A DNA stretch of 37,362 nucleotides from Stentor coeruleus (GCA_001970955.1 MPUH01000742.1:1-37362), one strand, 5' to 3'; counted from the stretch's first letter, positions 1 to 9,441 are shown. Numbers and translations are program-made. The notes: a model not told the origin generated them from the sequence alone.

Positions 1-123
1 CTTGAGCTTGCATTTATTATTATTGAAAATATGAAGAAATTATTTGTTTTGGTTTTGAGTGAGTTGTGTTTAGAAAATCACTTTTTTGAGATTACTGGGT
101 TTTATATAAATTTTTGCATATAA
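1..123 (+). other. Open frame running in from the left edge, possible 3' end of a gene
   Basis: A frame is open from the first base to a TAA at 121-123 (40 codons, no start seen). The peptide is hydrophobic and matches no family I recognise. The stretch is G-rich and C-poor, which fits either the end of a + strand gene or ordinary 3' flank. The next gene starts only 62 bases further on. It may be a coincidental opening in AT-rich DNA. Confidence 0.2.
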
Positions 124-184
124 ATCATTTTAAGTAAAAGCCCCTTATTTTTTTTTACAGTATATCTGTTGGATATCTTGTAAT

Positions 185-565
185 ATGGCTCAAAAAGACA
201 TACCCACTACATTTGATATAACCCTAGAAACCAAGCCATGCCTCCAAGTTAACAGCGAAAACTCCAATTCAGCAAACGACACTTTAAAACTTCAAAATGA
301 AAGCAATATGGGGATAACTCAGAGGAACGAAAATCTTAAAAAACCTGAAGAAAATAAGAATCTAAACAAAAACCCAAACAGTGAAATGCAATTTAAACCT
401 CTAAATCGTATAAGAAGTCGTTCCCCACGCACAATATTTTCTACAAAACCTTTAAGGTTAACAGATTTATCATCCTCAAGAAAGCCTAAATCCCCTATTG
501 TTACAAGTAAGCAAAATATCATAATAAGCAAAAAAAAAAAAGAGATTCATTCAAAAAACCTATAG
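185..565 (+). CDS. Disordered Ser/Asn/Lys-rich protein, probably missing its C-terminal membrane anchor
   Basis: The 126 codons encode a low-complexity polar protein rich in Ser, Asn, Lys and Pro, with an Arg-Ser stretch (IRSRSPR) near residue 77. No domain is recognised. The frame ends at TAG 563-565, shortly after a run of 12 A at 530-541. In the -1 frame the sequence stays open past that stop and encodes a basic linker followed by a clean hydrophobic helix ending at TAG 661-663 (listed separately). I infer that the real protein is a tail-anchored membrane protein of about 159 residues, and that a base is missing from the A run or the ribosome slips there. If the frame is taken as given, it is a short soluble protein of unknown role. 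Confidence 0.55.
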   Translation: MAQKDIPTTFDITLETKPCLQVNSENSNSANDTLKLQNESNMGITQRNENLKKPEENKNLNKNPNSEMQFKPLNRIRSRSPRTIFSTKPLRLTDLSSSRKPKSPIVTSKQNIIISKKKKEIHSKNL

Positions 566-663
566 TCAATGATAATATATACAATCAAAATCAAGTATCA
601 GTATATCCATTATCTCTTGTTTTGCTTATAATCGTTTTTATTATTTTATTAATAGCATATTAG
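511..663 (+). other. Shifted-frame extension encoding a C-terminal transmembrane tail
   Basis: In the -1 frame relative to the upstream CDS the sequence is open from 511 (after a TAA at 508-510) to TAG 661-663. Its last 19 residues, YPLSLVLLIIVFIILLIAY, form a textbook single transmembrane helix at the extreme C-terminus, preceded by Lys/Arg. No 15-base GT-AG intron restores the frame: the possible GT-AG pairs give lengths such as 22, 29 or 38 bases. A slip or indel in the A12 run at 530-541 does. The stop lies 22 bases from the end of the convergent neighbour. Confidence 0.5.
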
Positions 664-685
664 GTTATTTCCAATTGTAAATTTG

Positions 686-1666
686 TTAATCTTTATTACC
701 TACTACTGATATGATATCTTTATTTCTGGATAATAAGATTTTCTCATATTTCCAAAACTTTTTACTTGGATCATAAGTACCTTCTGCATGCATTTTTGCC
801 CAGCCCTGTGGTCCGTAAAGGTAGCAATCTACATTACCTTTGGTTTTATTGTAGTTAAGATAACCTTTGATACTTTGTATTAACTGGATAGGAAGACCAA
901 GAATTTTATGAGCACCTTCGTGAGTCCTCACAATTTCTACAGCACCATTAAGAAAAAGACTATTTTTTACAGGATGATGCTTAGTATATCTCATCAAATA
1001 GATTGAAACTAAAAAAACGGATAACCCAGATAAAAACATCATCCAATAAGTCTTAGAAACATTTTTCATAACATCCATCCTACGTTTATGTCCCACACTT
1101 AATGGAATTTTTTCTTTTTTATCATCATCATCATCATCATCATCATCTAACTTTGCATTCTTTGAATCATGAATTGCCTTATGTGTTTTCCCAGTATCCT
1201 CACCAATAATAGTAATCGAATACATTTCATCAAATTTAACATTTAAAGCAACAATTTTCCACTTTAATATAGTTTCATCTGGCTTACCGTAAAAGTAATG
1301 ATTCATTTTATCATAAAAACTATATTCCATTGGATAATGATCAATTATATAAGAATCATCAGCTTCTTTTATATCTTTAGCATCTGCAACAATATGCATT
1401 GCTGCTTGTTCATAACCTCTGATATTAAAATTGAAGCTGGCCCATCTTTTTTGACCTTCAAGAATCCCTGATACACTACTTGTTTTATCAAAATGCCCAC
1501 CTAGTTCTTTGATGACTCTAGAGTCTTTAAGTAATAAGTCTAAAGATTCTTTGACTAGTGGATGAGAGTTTTTCCAGTTTCTACGCATGTAGTAATGATT
1601 TCCTACAATAGTGCAAGTTGTAGCTAGTGTCCCTGCACCTAAAGCTTTAAACCATATATTCCACAT
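686..1666 (-). CDS. Protein with two Coa1/Tim21-like domains, probably mitochondrial inner membrane
   Basis: This 326-residue protein appears to hold the same fold twice. Each copy has a transmembrane helix (residues about 5-25 and 208-228) followed by a segment of Coa1 type. That segment is an amphipathic helix (HPLVKESLDLLLKDSRVIKE in copy one; SLFLNGAVEIVRTHEGAHKI in copy two), then a Leu-Gly, then a Gly-containing beta region. In the family, Coa1 is a mitochondrial inner-membrane factor for early cytochrome c oxidase assembly, and Tim21 acts at the TIM23 translocase. The assignment rests on pattern and layout, not on an invariant catalytic motif. A run of nine Asp, encoded by a (GAT)9 microsatellite, lies in the linker between the two halves. 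There is no intron. It could also be a more general membrane protein of this superfamily. Confidence 0.55.
   Translation of the reverse strand: MWNIWFKALGAGTLATTCTIVGNHYYMRRNWKNSHPLVKESLDLLLKDSRVIKELGGHFDKTSSVSGILEGQKRWASFNFNIRGYEQAAMHIVADAKDIKEADDSYIIDHYPMEYSFYDKMNHYFYGKPDETILKWKIVALNVKFDEMYSITIIGEDTGKTHKAIHDSKNAKLDDDDDDDDDKKEKIPLSVGHKRRMDVMKNVSKTYWMMFLSGLSVFLVSIYLMRYTKHHPVKNSLFLNGAVEIVRTHEGAHKILGLPIQLIQSIKGYLNYNKTKGNVDCYLYGPQGWAKMHAEGTYDPSKKFWKYEKILLSRNKDIISVVGNKD
1121..1147 (+). repeat. (ATC)9 trinucleotide repeat inside the Coa1-like gene
   Basis: Nine perfect ATC units on the + strand read as nine GAT (Asp) codons on the coding strand. The repeat lies between the two Coa1-like halves. 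It stays in frame and is probably length-variable. Confidence 0.95.
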
Positions 1667-1795
1667 ATGTAAGATTTATAAAATATCATGATTGTAATAA
1701 AATTTTATTAGAAACTAAGGGAAATACTTAAGAATTCATATAATATTTTGGTTTTAAAAGATAGTTTTCTAAATTTATGCTGATAATCATAATAA

Positions 1796-2308
1796 TCATT
1801 CTAATCTTGATGCAGAGTTCATAAGTTCTTCAAGTTCATCCAGTTCTTTTTCTATATCTTTGATTTGACTCCATTCTTCTCCTGGATTCCCATGTGCTTT
1901 CTGACTAACTGAAAGGTATTCAAGTGATGAATTCCAATCATTAAGCATTTCATTAAGCTGATTTCCAGTCTTAAAAATGTCATAACTATTCATATCTTTG
2001 ATATCAGGAATTACTAAAAGGCTTTGTGGACTTGGATTACCAACATCAATAAGTTCTTTTTGCATACATCTAATTTCTTTTATATCTCGTTCTTCTAATA
2101 GAATATCAGTGTTTGTTTCTTCTTCATATTTATCAATTTTTTTGTTCTTACTTTCGATGATTTTTTGTTCTAGTTCTTCATCAAGACGTTTTTGTTCTTC
2201 TTTCCATTTTCTTAAGCTTTCAATTGTATCATTAACTTCATTCAGAAGTGCTCCTGAGTCTTCTTCTTTTGGGATTAAGCGGCTTTGTATACTGTTTGGC
2301 CTATACAT
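1796..2308 (-). CDS. Coiled-coil protein of unknown function
   Basis: The 170-residue protein is highly charged. Residues about 20-85 are Glu/Lys/Leu-rich with heptad-like spacing and should form a coiled coil. A Pro-containing linker follows, and a second acidic helix ends the protein (ELDELEELM). No family is recognised. The stop codon is TGA (1796-1798 on +), one of the few TGA stops in the window and part of the evidence for the standard code. The 5' end faces the start of the next + strand gene 109 bases away, so the spacer may serve as a shared divergent promoter. Confidence 0.6.
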   Translation of the reverse strand: MYRPNSIQSRLIPKEEDSGALLNEVNDTIESLRKWKEEQKRLDEELEQKIIESKNKKIDKYEEETNTDILLEERDIKEIRCMQKELIDVGNPSPQSLLVIPDIKDMNSYDIFKTGNQLNEMLNDWNSSLEYLSVSQKAHGNPGEEWSQIKDIEKELDELEELMNSASRLE

Positions 2309-2417
2309 TTATTATATGAAAATATTGAAAGAATGTATTTAGGATTGGGTAGGAGATGAAATATTTATGGTTTGATGATTTGGAATAGGTAATTTGTGAG
2401 GATTAGTAATATATATA

Positions 2418-3989
2418 ATGAATAGTTTGAGTATTTTGGAATTTGATGAATGGGTAAATATACCAAGACCGCTTATACAAGCACTTATGCTATTCAAAGA
2501 ATGCTTTATGGAACAAAGTAGAAAGATATCAGATTGCTATAATGAGATTGAAAACTCTAACAGTAAAGTTAATTTGAAGCTTAGAAATCTCAATGAAAGC
2601 TTGGCGAATACAAATGATGCTATTAGGGTTCAACAAGATGTTATTATGAAGAAAGTTAAGGAAAGATGCGATTTTTTGTCAAGTGATTTCGCCCAGTTTA
2701 AGAAGAAAGTTGTTGAGGAGAATAATAATAAGCAGAAAATACTTAATGAAAACTCGTATGAAATGAAAGAGCAAGTTAATCGATGTATAAAGGCTGTAAG
2801 CAATATTGTGGATATCGAAGAGATTAATAAGATTCTAAATGAAAAATCTATTATGATTCACCAAAATGTTCTCAATAGTGTTCGTGACCAACAACTTCGT
2901 CCATCAATCGATAAACTTATGACCGAACTGAAAACAAATTTCGAGTAACCCCCATTTAGCAAACTATCTCGGTCCATCGAAGTTACCAACAACCTCATAA
3001 AATCCAACGACTCTCACAACCAAGAAGAGCTTCAAAAACTCAATTTAAATCTTTCAGAACTACGAATGCATACAATCCAACGAGATGGTCAAATAACTAC
3101 ATCACTAGACAAAATCAATGAAGAAATCAATACATTAAACAAACAATTCGATTTTTTACATCAAAATTCTATAGAAACTGATAAAAACTTAAGTACTAAC
3201 ATTTATAACCACAACAATGAAATAAATCAAATAAAAGAAAATTATTTTTTAATATCATCAAAAATCGAAACCATAGAACGTAATCAACTTAATAGATCAA
3301 GAACAGTTATCCCAACATCATATCCTAAACAACAAATAAAAGAAGAACCACATATTAATGATAGTAATAATATAGTAACAGAAGCACAAGAAGTTTTTAA
3401 TCGTAATGCATTATTAATGGAAAATGAGCTTAAAAGCTATAGATTTAAAATGGAACTTGAGATGAAGTTTATGAAAAATGAGTTATTGAAAACTATAAAA
3501 GATCATATTCAACCATTAGAGGCAAAAATGACAAAGGCACAAAATTCTTTAGAATCGGCTAATGCTGAACTTAAAGATAAACTTTCTTGGTTTCCGATAA
3601 ATGTTTCAGAAATCAGTGGAATGTCACCTTATGATGCAAGGCTTTTTACTATTGAGGCTAGGTTAAGGGCTGAGGAGAATTCAAGGATACAAGCTTTGAA
3701 TAATGTTGAGAAATCTTTGGAGACTATAAGGAAAACCTCGTTAAGTCCGATTATTTATAAAAGTCCTGAGAGAAGAGCGACTCCTGATATTAAAACATCG
3801 TTTGATGGATTGAAGACAGTATCGGAAATTGAGGAAATTAGACCGAATGGGGTTATGGAAGGGATTGTTTATGACTCGTTTGATGGAAAAAGAGGGAAAA
3901 GGAATATTCATAAGAGTAGCGATTTTAATAAAGACTTGCATACTTTGACATTAAGGAAGATTGTTAGGAGGAAGTCATTTAAAAAGTAA
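2418..3989 (+). CDS. Long coiled-coil protein, two exons
   Basis: Two reading frames (to 2948 and from 3066) form one gene. Removing the 15-base intron at 2945-2959 turns Asn-Phe-Glu-stop into Asn-Phe-Asp-Lys and keeps the frame open through the region before 3066. The product is 518 residues. Most of it is Lys/Glu/Asn/Gln-rich helix with heptad-like periodicity (about 40-250 and 290-380). Ser/Arg-rich sequence follows, and the C-terminus is basic (LRKIVRRKSFKK). No domain is recognised; such proteins in ciliates are often cytoskeletal or cortical, but that is only a guess. The G-to-C composition reset lies just before the intron, near 2860. Confidence 0.7.
2945..2959 (+). other. 15-nt spliceosomal intron
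   Basis: Sequence gtaacccccatttag, phase 2. If retained it gives an immediate in-frame TAA. Removal fuses the two coiled-coil frames. Position 10 is A, as in all six introns found here. Confidence 0.85.
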
Positions 3990-4418
3990 ATGATGAGTAA
4001 TATGAAAGTTTATGTTAAAGTAATTTAAACTTGATGACTTTATATTTGTAGAATTTTCAATATTCTTAGAATTATAGAATCAGTTTGTCTATAGGGTATT
4101 TTTTTAATAAATGTGAATATTGAAGTTGATAAGTTTACTGATTGGGATTTACAAAATATTTACTTAGAATTTTTATGTTAGAAATTAAACTTATCTCATT
4201 ATTTGGCAAAAGAGCTTAAAATATTTCACCACCTACAATAAAACATATTTTTCTACCCAAAATTTTATCCAAAACCCTAAATCACCTCCTTGTTTTCTTA
4301 AAATACTTCTCCTCACCCAACCTTATCATCTTCCACAACCCCACCTTCACAAAATAATCCATCTTTATCAAAACTTCCTAACAGATTTAGCATATATAAT
4401 AATTGGATAAATCGTTAA
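3990..4418 (+). other. Spacer between two + strand genes, composition reset
   Basis: No gene seen. The left part is G-rich and C-poor; from about 4190 it becomes strongly C-rich (in 4261-4320 I count 19 C and 1 G). It contains CTTATCT at 4190-4196. The TATA-like stretch just before the ATG at 4419 is not distinctive in such AT-rich DNA. Confidence 0.6.
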
Positions 4419-6092
4419 ATGGAAAATATTTACGAAACAAGCCCAAATCGTATAAAAGATTCTGATTGCATGGACCTGATGCCAAGTATAATCCAAGACT
4501 ATTCTATCGGCCCAGGTGTATACGAATTGCCATCAGGGATTCCAGGAGGACCAAGTTACTCTTTTCCCCAAGCTGAGCGATTCCACACTCCACCTGGACT
4601 TGAAAAGCTTCAGAACTCTTCTTTAACCCCAGAAAAATATAAAGAAATCTCAAATACCCAAGGAAGTATAAGAGCAAGATCAGTTCCTACAAACGACTTT
4701 TCTAAACCGTTAATATCATATTTATCAGACTCCCCAGGTCCAGGTCAATACGAGATTCCAAGTACTTTATATAATAAAAGTATAACTTTAGGAGGTAAGT
4801 TCAAAGATCTTAGTACGTTAGTCACACCAGGTCCAGGAGCTTATGATGTGTCTTTATCAACAGAATTAAAGTTCCCTCAAATGAAAAGTCCAAAACTCAA
4901 ACCTCAAATCCCGTTAACAGCAAATGTTAGCCTTATAAACCCATTATTTAAAACAGTAAGTCCAAGTTTCTCTATGAGAACTAGACCTAGAGACTCTTCA
5001 CCTTTTAATGGTCCAGGACCTGGAAGTTATGATTTAACCCGATCTTCAAGTCCAGGTCGAATAACAATACAAGGTAAAACTAAACTTCCTGGACAATTCT
5101 CAACACCAGGCCCTGGTACTTATTCTTTACAACTTAGCCGATCATCTCCATCTTTTTCATTAGGACTTCCTCATAAGATTGATAATATCCCACGTATACC
5201 TGGTCCAGGGCATTATAATATTGATAAAAAACCCTCAGGACCAAGTTTTACTATAGGAAAAAGATATGAAAAGGTTTTTGAAGAAGATCTTAGGGACTTT
5301 AATGACTTACCTTCTACTTTTGATACAAAAGGTGCTGTGATTTTTGGTAAAGCAAAAGTCAATTTAAATAATGGAGTCCCTGGACCAGGACAATATACTC
5401 CACAAGATTTGAAAAGTTCGCAAGGGTTTTCTCAAGGAAAAAGTTCAAGAGATATGAAAATTTTAAATACTCCTGGACCTGGGGAATATAATGTTGACAA
5501 AGCTAATAATGGGCCTAATTATACAATAGGAAAAAGATATAGTCCTGTAAGAATTGATAGTAGTCCTGGACCTGGTAATTATGATAAACCTGAGTTTAAG
5601 ACTCAATCACCTATGATTAGAGGAAAACCTAAAGATATTAAGCAATCTATTGTACCTGGACCTGGGGCTTATGATTCATGTAGATCACAATCTTGTTTAA
5701 GTTTTAGTCAAGGGAAAAGTCAGAGGATGAATTATGAGAAAAATGATACCCCTGGACCTGGTGCTTATGATTTGACTGTTAAAAATGTGCAAGTTTCTGG
5801 GAAATTTAATACTTCTCAGAGAATACCTAAATTTAAACCAGATTCTGCAGGTGAGTTTTTAAAAATTGATATGAAACCTGCTGGGCCTAGTTATAGTATA
5901 CAAGGAAAAAGACCTCAGAAAATTAGGAATAATACTCCTGTGAGTTTTATTTAGGGACCTGGAGCTTATAATGTTAATATGAAGACTAAGGATAAAGCCC
6001 CAGCTTATAGCATGGCTCCAAGAAGAGAAATTGTTAGCAGACTTTCAAAGACTTCTGTTAAAAAATATACTCCGATTAGATCAAATAGATAA
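4419..6092 (+). CDS. SHIPPO/ODF3-type Pro-Gly-Pro repeat protein, two exons
   Basis: The spliced product is 552 residues built from about twelve STPGPGxY-type units (for example SPGPGQYEI, TPGPGAYDV, TPGPGEYNV), spaced 30-60 residues apart and each followed by a 'sFtiGkr'-like segment. This is the SHIPPO-repeat family (ODF3/CIMAP, STPG proteins), associated with sperm tails and ciliary or microtubule structures; several members lie in or on axonemal microtubules. Without splicing the frame ends at TAG 5952-5954. Removing the 15-base intron 5940-5954 joins AATACTCCT to GGACCTGGA and restores a perfect TPGPGAYN unit, which is strong proof of the intron. Exon 2 adds 45 residues and ends with TAA at 6090-6092. 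A role in the cilia or cortex is inferred. Confidence 0.9.
5940..5954 (+). other. 15-nt spliceosomal intron inside a Pro-Gly repeat
   Basis: Sequence gtgagttttatttag, phase 0. It is the only one of the six introns with GTGAG rather than GTA at its 5' end. Its TAG is in frame, so retention truncates the protein by 45 residues. Splicing recreates PGPGAY exactly. Confidence 0.95.
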
Positions 6093-6391
6093 TAGATTAT
6101 ATAAAAGTTTTTAAGCATATAAATGCTGATGATTAAGATGCTGAAATTTTACATAAATTGTGATGAAAATTATTACAGCTATCAAGGTATTTTTTCTTTA
6201 AAAATCCTAGATAAAGTTCTTCAAAATCATACTTTTCCATATGTGCAAAACATCAATTTTCTATATCATTAACAAAATTATTACAAACCCAATCTAAAAC
6301 ATTCTATCTTACTTCTAATATCCTATACCTCATATCTATAAAAAAAAATAATCATAATACACTTTTATATATATAAATATAACCAAAAAAT

Positions 6392-7717
6392 ATGGAAAGC
6401 GAGATGCTTACAGATGATATCAGAATAGCTGTAATAGGAAATGTGGATTCAGGCAAGTCAACTCTTGTTGGAGTTCTTACCAAATGTGTTCAAGACGATG
6501 GTAGAGGTCATGCCAGAAGCCTAGTTTTTAATTATGCTCATGAACAAGCTAATGGGAGAACTTCAAGCATAGCCCAAGAAATTATGGGTTTTAACGACCA
6601 AGGTATGCAAGTAATCCCAGATAGAATTACTGAATCTAAAAACAAAACCTGGCAGCCTATTGTAGAGAAATCCAAACATCTTATAACATTTCTTGACCTT
6701 TGTGGACATGAAAAATATCTTAAAACCACAATTTTTGGCCTTGTAGGCCTTATGCCAGACTATGCAATGATTGTTATTGGTGCAAATATGGGTATAACTA
6801 GAATGACAAAAGAGCATATTGGCTTAGCGATATCATTGAAAGTTCCTATTTTCTTTATCATTACTAAGATTGACATTGCCCCAAAAAATGTTTTTGATAG
6901 TACATTAGAAATGCTACAAAAAATCATGAGAAGTCCTGCTGCAGGAAGTAGAATGCCTATGGTTGCTACACAGGAAAATATTGTTGAGTTGTCGTCATTG
7001 ATAGAGAGCAAATGTTGTCCAATTTTTATAGTGTCCAATGTGACTGGTGAAGGAATTCCAGTGTTAAAGAGTTTTTTGAATACTTTGAAAACAAGGGTTA
7101 ATAGTAGTGGGATGTTTGGACCTCCTGAAGCACCTACAGAGTTTTTAATTGATGGGGTTTTTATGGTTACAGGAGTTGGGTTAGTGGTGTCTGGGATTCT
7201 ACGAGCTGGTACAACCACAGTAGGCCAAATGTTAAACCTAGGCCCAGATAGTACAGGAAACTTTAAACCAGTACAAGTAAAAGGAATACACCATAAGCGA
7301 GTTCCAATAGATAAAGCAACATCTGGAATGTCTGTTTCTCTAAACATCAAAGCTATAGCGAAAAAAGACGTCTTAAAAAAATCCTCATACAAAAAAGGTA
7401 TGGTTTTAATCGATAAAGATCTCTGCCCAGAAACAGTTTGGGAATTTGAAGCTGAAGTTGTTATCTTACATCATGCAACAACAATAAGACAAAACTATCA
7501 GCCTATAATTCACTGTGGAGTTGTTAGACAAGCAGCTAATGTTATAGAAATGAGTAATGAATTATTAAGATCTGGGGATAAAGGGACTATAAAATTTAGA
7601 TTTGCATATAGACCTGAAATAATGCATACTGGGATGCATATTTTGTTTAGAGAAGGTAGGACGAAAGGACTTGGTGAAGTTAGGAAGATAATCCCAATAT
7701 CAAATCCACATAATTAA
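6392..7717 (+). CDS. GTPBP1: GTPBP1/GTPBP2-family translational GTPase
   Basis: A 441-residue GTPase of the EF-Tu-like GTPBP1/2 family. Visible motifs are G1 GNVDSGKST at 16-24, a long insert with the family-typical NGRTSSI, G3 DLCGHEKY, TKID in the G4 position, and SNVTGEG in the G5 region. An EF-Tu-like beta-barrel follows (GTTTVGQMLNLGPDSTGNF, VKGIHHKRVPIDKA), and the C-terminal barrel ends in FREGRTKGLGEV. In animals GTPBP1 and GTPBP2 act in ribosome rescue and mRNA surveillance. The protein is much shorter than the roughly 670-residue human proteins: the GTPase motif starts only 15 residues in, so the N-terminal extension is absent. No upstream exon was found. A composition reset occurs inside the gene near 7200. 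Confidence 0.9.
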   Translation: MESEMLTDDIRIAVIGNVDSGKSTLVGVLTKCVQDDGRGHARSLVFNYAHEQANGRTSSIAQEIMGFNDQGMQVIPDRITESKNKTWQPIVEKSKHLITFLDLCGHEKYLKTTIFGLVGLMPDYAMIVIGANMGITRMTKEHIGLAISLKVPIFFIITKIDIAPKNVFDSTLEMLQKIMRSPAAGSRMPMVATQENIVELSSLIESKCCPIFIVSNVTGEGIPVLKSFLNTLKTRVNSSGMFGPPEAPTEFLIDGVFMVTGVGLVVSGILRAGTTTVGQMLNLGPDSTGNFKPVQVKGIHHKRVPIDKATSGMSVSLNIKAIAKKDVLKKSSYKKGMVLIDKDLCPETVWEFEAEVVILHHATTIRQNYQPIIHCGVVRQAANVIEMSNELLRSGDKGTIKFRFAYRPEIMHTGMHILFREGRTKGLGEVRKIIPISNPHN

Positions 7718-8003
7718 TAGATGTGTAGATAAGGATTAAATAAACAAAAATTTATATTTAGGTGGTATCAACAGTTAAAAAATGATTTTTTCTAAAGAAT
7801 TCCATAATCAAATCTATTAACCCAAACTATTATACCATCAATAACCATAACAAATCTAAAGCATATCTTTAAAGTCATAAATTCTATATTTTCCTCATAA
7901 AAAATTCTTTATATTATAAAAACCCTACTTTCTATCTTCTACAAAGCATTAATCCAAAAATACCCAAATATTATCCAATAATCGTTGTATAATACATTCA
8001 AAG

Positions 8004-8519
8004 ATGAAAAGAAAAATAGAATTCGAGACACAAAGACTGAAAAAAACTACAAGTCTTAGTAAAGCTAGAAGTAATCCAACATTTACAAGTACACGACTTA
8101 AACTAGAAGCATATTCACGTTTTGGTTGGAGTTCTCCTCTTAATAGTGTCCCTATTTACAATACTCCAATAAACATATCTTATGACACTTGTATTTTCCC
8201 TTCAACTGATTTAAACTCAACAAAAAGTCAATCTATTACAAAAACCGCTGCAATACAAACTGATTCTCCTTGTTTTTCACAAGAATCACTAGTAAATGAA
8301 AATATTTCTTTGGCAAATGAAGTTGCTCAGCTAAGAAAAGAATTAAATGAATTGAAAATTGTAGTTAAAGATATGCAAAAAGTTAATAGTTTGAATAAAA
8401 TGCGCGCTAATGATGAAATTATACAACAATTGCAGAAGGAAAACTTGATTTTGAAACAGAATTTGATGTGTGAAAAGGATAAGGAAAGTTTTGGTGAGTA
8501 TTTTGATGATTTTTTATAA
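8004..8519 (+). CDS. Small protein with C-terminal coiled coil
   Basis: 171 residues. The N-terminal half is basic and Ser/Thr/Asn-rich without a recognised domain. Residues about 94-155 are Leu/Glu/Lys-rich with heptad spacing and predicted to form a coiled coil. The C-terminus is acidic (EYFDDFL). No family is recognised. The ATG at 8004 is the first in frame after a C-rich leader. Confidence 0.6.
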   Translation: MKRKIEFETQRLKKTTSLSKARSNPTFTSTRLKLEAYSRFGWSSPLNSVPIYNTPINISYDTCIFPSTDLNSTKSQSITKTAAIQTDSPCFSQESLVNENISLANEVAQLRKELNELKIVVKDMQKVNSLNKMRANDEIIQQLQKENLILKQNLMCEKDKESFGEYFDDFL

Positions 8520-8988
8520 TAATATAAGAAATGGTATTAAAATTGTATAATAATGTGATATGGTTTAAAGAGGTTATTGTTGTTGAAGAGTTTGAAGAGT
8601 TTTGATGGAGTTTAGGATTTGAAGTATGGATTTTAGAAAAAGTGGCTTGTAGAAAGGAAGTTGTTGGAGTTGTGAATGATGATTGTTAGATAAGATGAGA
8701 TATTTTTTATGTAAATTTAGGGTAAGTTGGTATTATGATATGGCTTTTAAGCATTTTTTTCTATGTAAAAAGTTGTTTTTAACGTATTTTATTCTTATAA
8801 TACTTAAAACTGAATTGATTTACAATTAAAATACTAACAATGATAACCAAAATCAGTTTAAATATTTTTCTATATAATTATCTATTCACAAAAAAATACT
8901 AGTATCATCTATAGATCTTTATTCAAAACTTTATCTTCATTCTATCTAAATCTAAGCCTTAATATCAAAAGAAAAATACACTATAAAT
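8520..8988 (+). other. Spacer with G-rich left half and C-rich right half
   Basis: No gene seen. About 8560-8740 is G-rich with almost no C; from about 8830 to the next ATG it is C-rich and G-poor. AGATAAG lies at 8688-8694. Nothing else stands out. Confidence 0.6.
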
Positions 8989-9441
8989 ATGGCCCGGACT
9001 AAAGGTTATAGAATCCTAAAGAAAGCTGCAGAAGAATTCACTAACTTTGTACCTCCAAAAGTTAGAGAAAATATCAAAACTCATCCTCTACACAAAGCTC
9101 TTTATAATAGAACATCACAAACTCCATTACCTCTTAAATACAAACTCCAAGATTTACCAAATTCCAGCATCCATGGCCCACCTTTAGGAGGAACAGAATT
9201 ACTTCCTTTTCAAATTGAAAGGACTCATGTTGGAAACCTTCCAGTTTATTCTGATTACAAAATTGATGGTAATCTGAAAAGGACTGTCATAAGGAAAATT
9301 TCTGGGGATATTGAAGAATTCAAAACTGAACTAAGTAAAGTTGTGAGCAATTATGATATTTATGAAAGAGTTGGTCGTGTAGAGGTTAAAGGGTTACATG
9401 GAGAAGTGATTAAAACTTGGCTTAGAAGATTAGGATTTTAA
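8989..9441 (+). CDS. Mitochondrial large-subunit ribosomal protein mL49 (Img2 family)
   Basis: 150 residues. The C-terminal 75 residues carry the Img2/mL49 signature: LPVYSDYKIDGNLKRTVIRK, then ISGDIEEFKTEL, then a Gly-containing beta strand (VEVKGLHGEVIKTWL), ending in the typical Leu-Gly-Phe. The family is a mitoribosomal large-subunit protein (mammalian MRPL49, yeast Img2). The N-terminal part is basic and may include a mitochondrial targeting sequence. There is no intron. The gene converges on the PX-domain gene, 300 bases away. Confidence 0.85.
   Translation: MARTKGYRILKKAAEEFTNFVPPKVRENIKTHPLHKALYNRTSQTPLPLKYKLQDLPNSSIHGPPLGGTELLPFQIERTHVGNLPVYSDYKIDGNLKRTVIRKISGDIEEFKTELSKVVSNYDIYERVGRVEVKGLHGEVIKTWLRRLGF

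Noticed and set aside
507..528. A GT-AG pair that could be an intron in the first gene
   Set aside because: It would be 22 bases, unlike all other introns here, and its length does not restore the frame to the membrane tail.
7018..7032. A 15-base GT...TAG string in the GTPBP1 gene
   Set aside because: Position 10 is T, and the encoded CPIFIVSNVTGE is conserved in the family.
6760..7392. A 210-codon - strand frame antisense to the GTPBP1 gene
   Set aside because: It mirrors a strongly conserved + strand gene and gives a peptide without family features.
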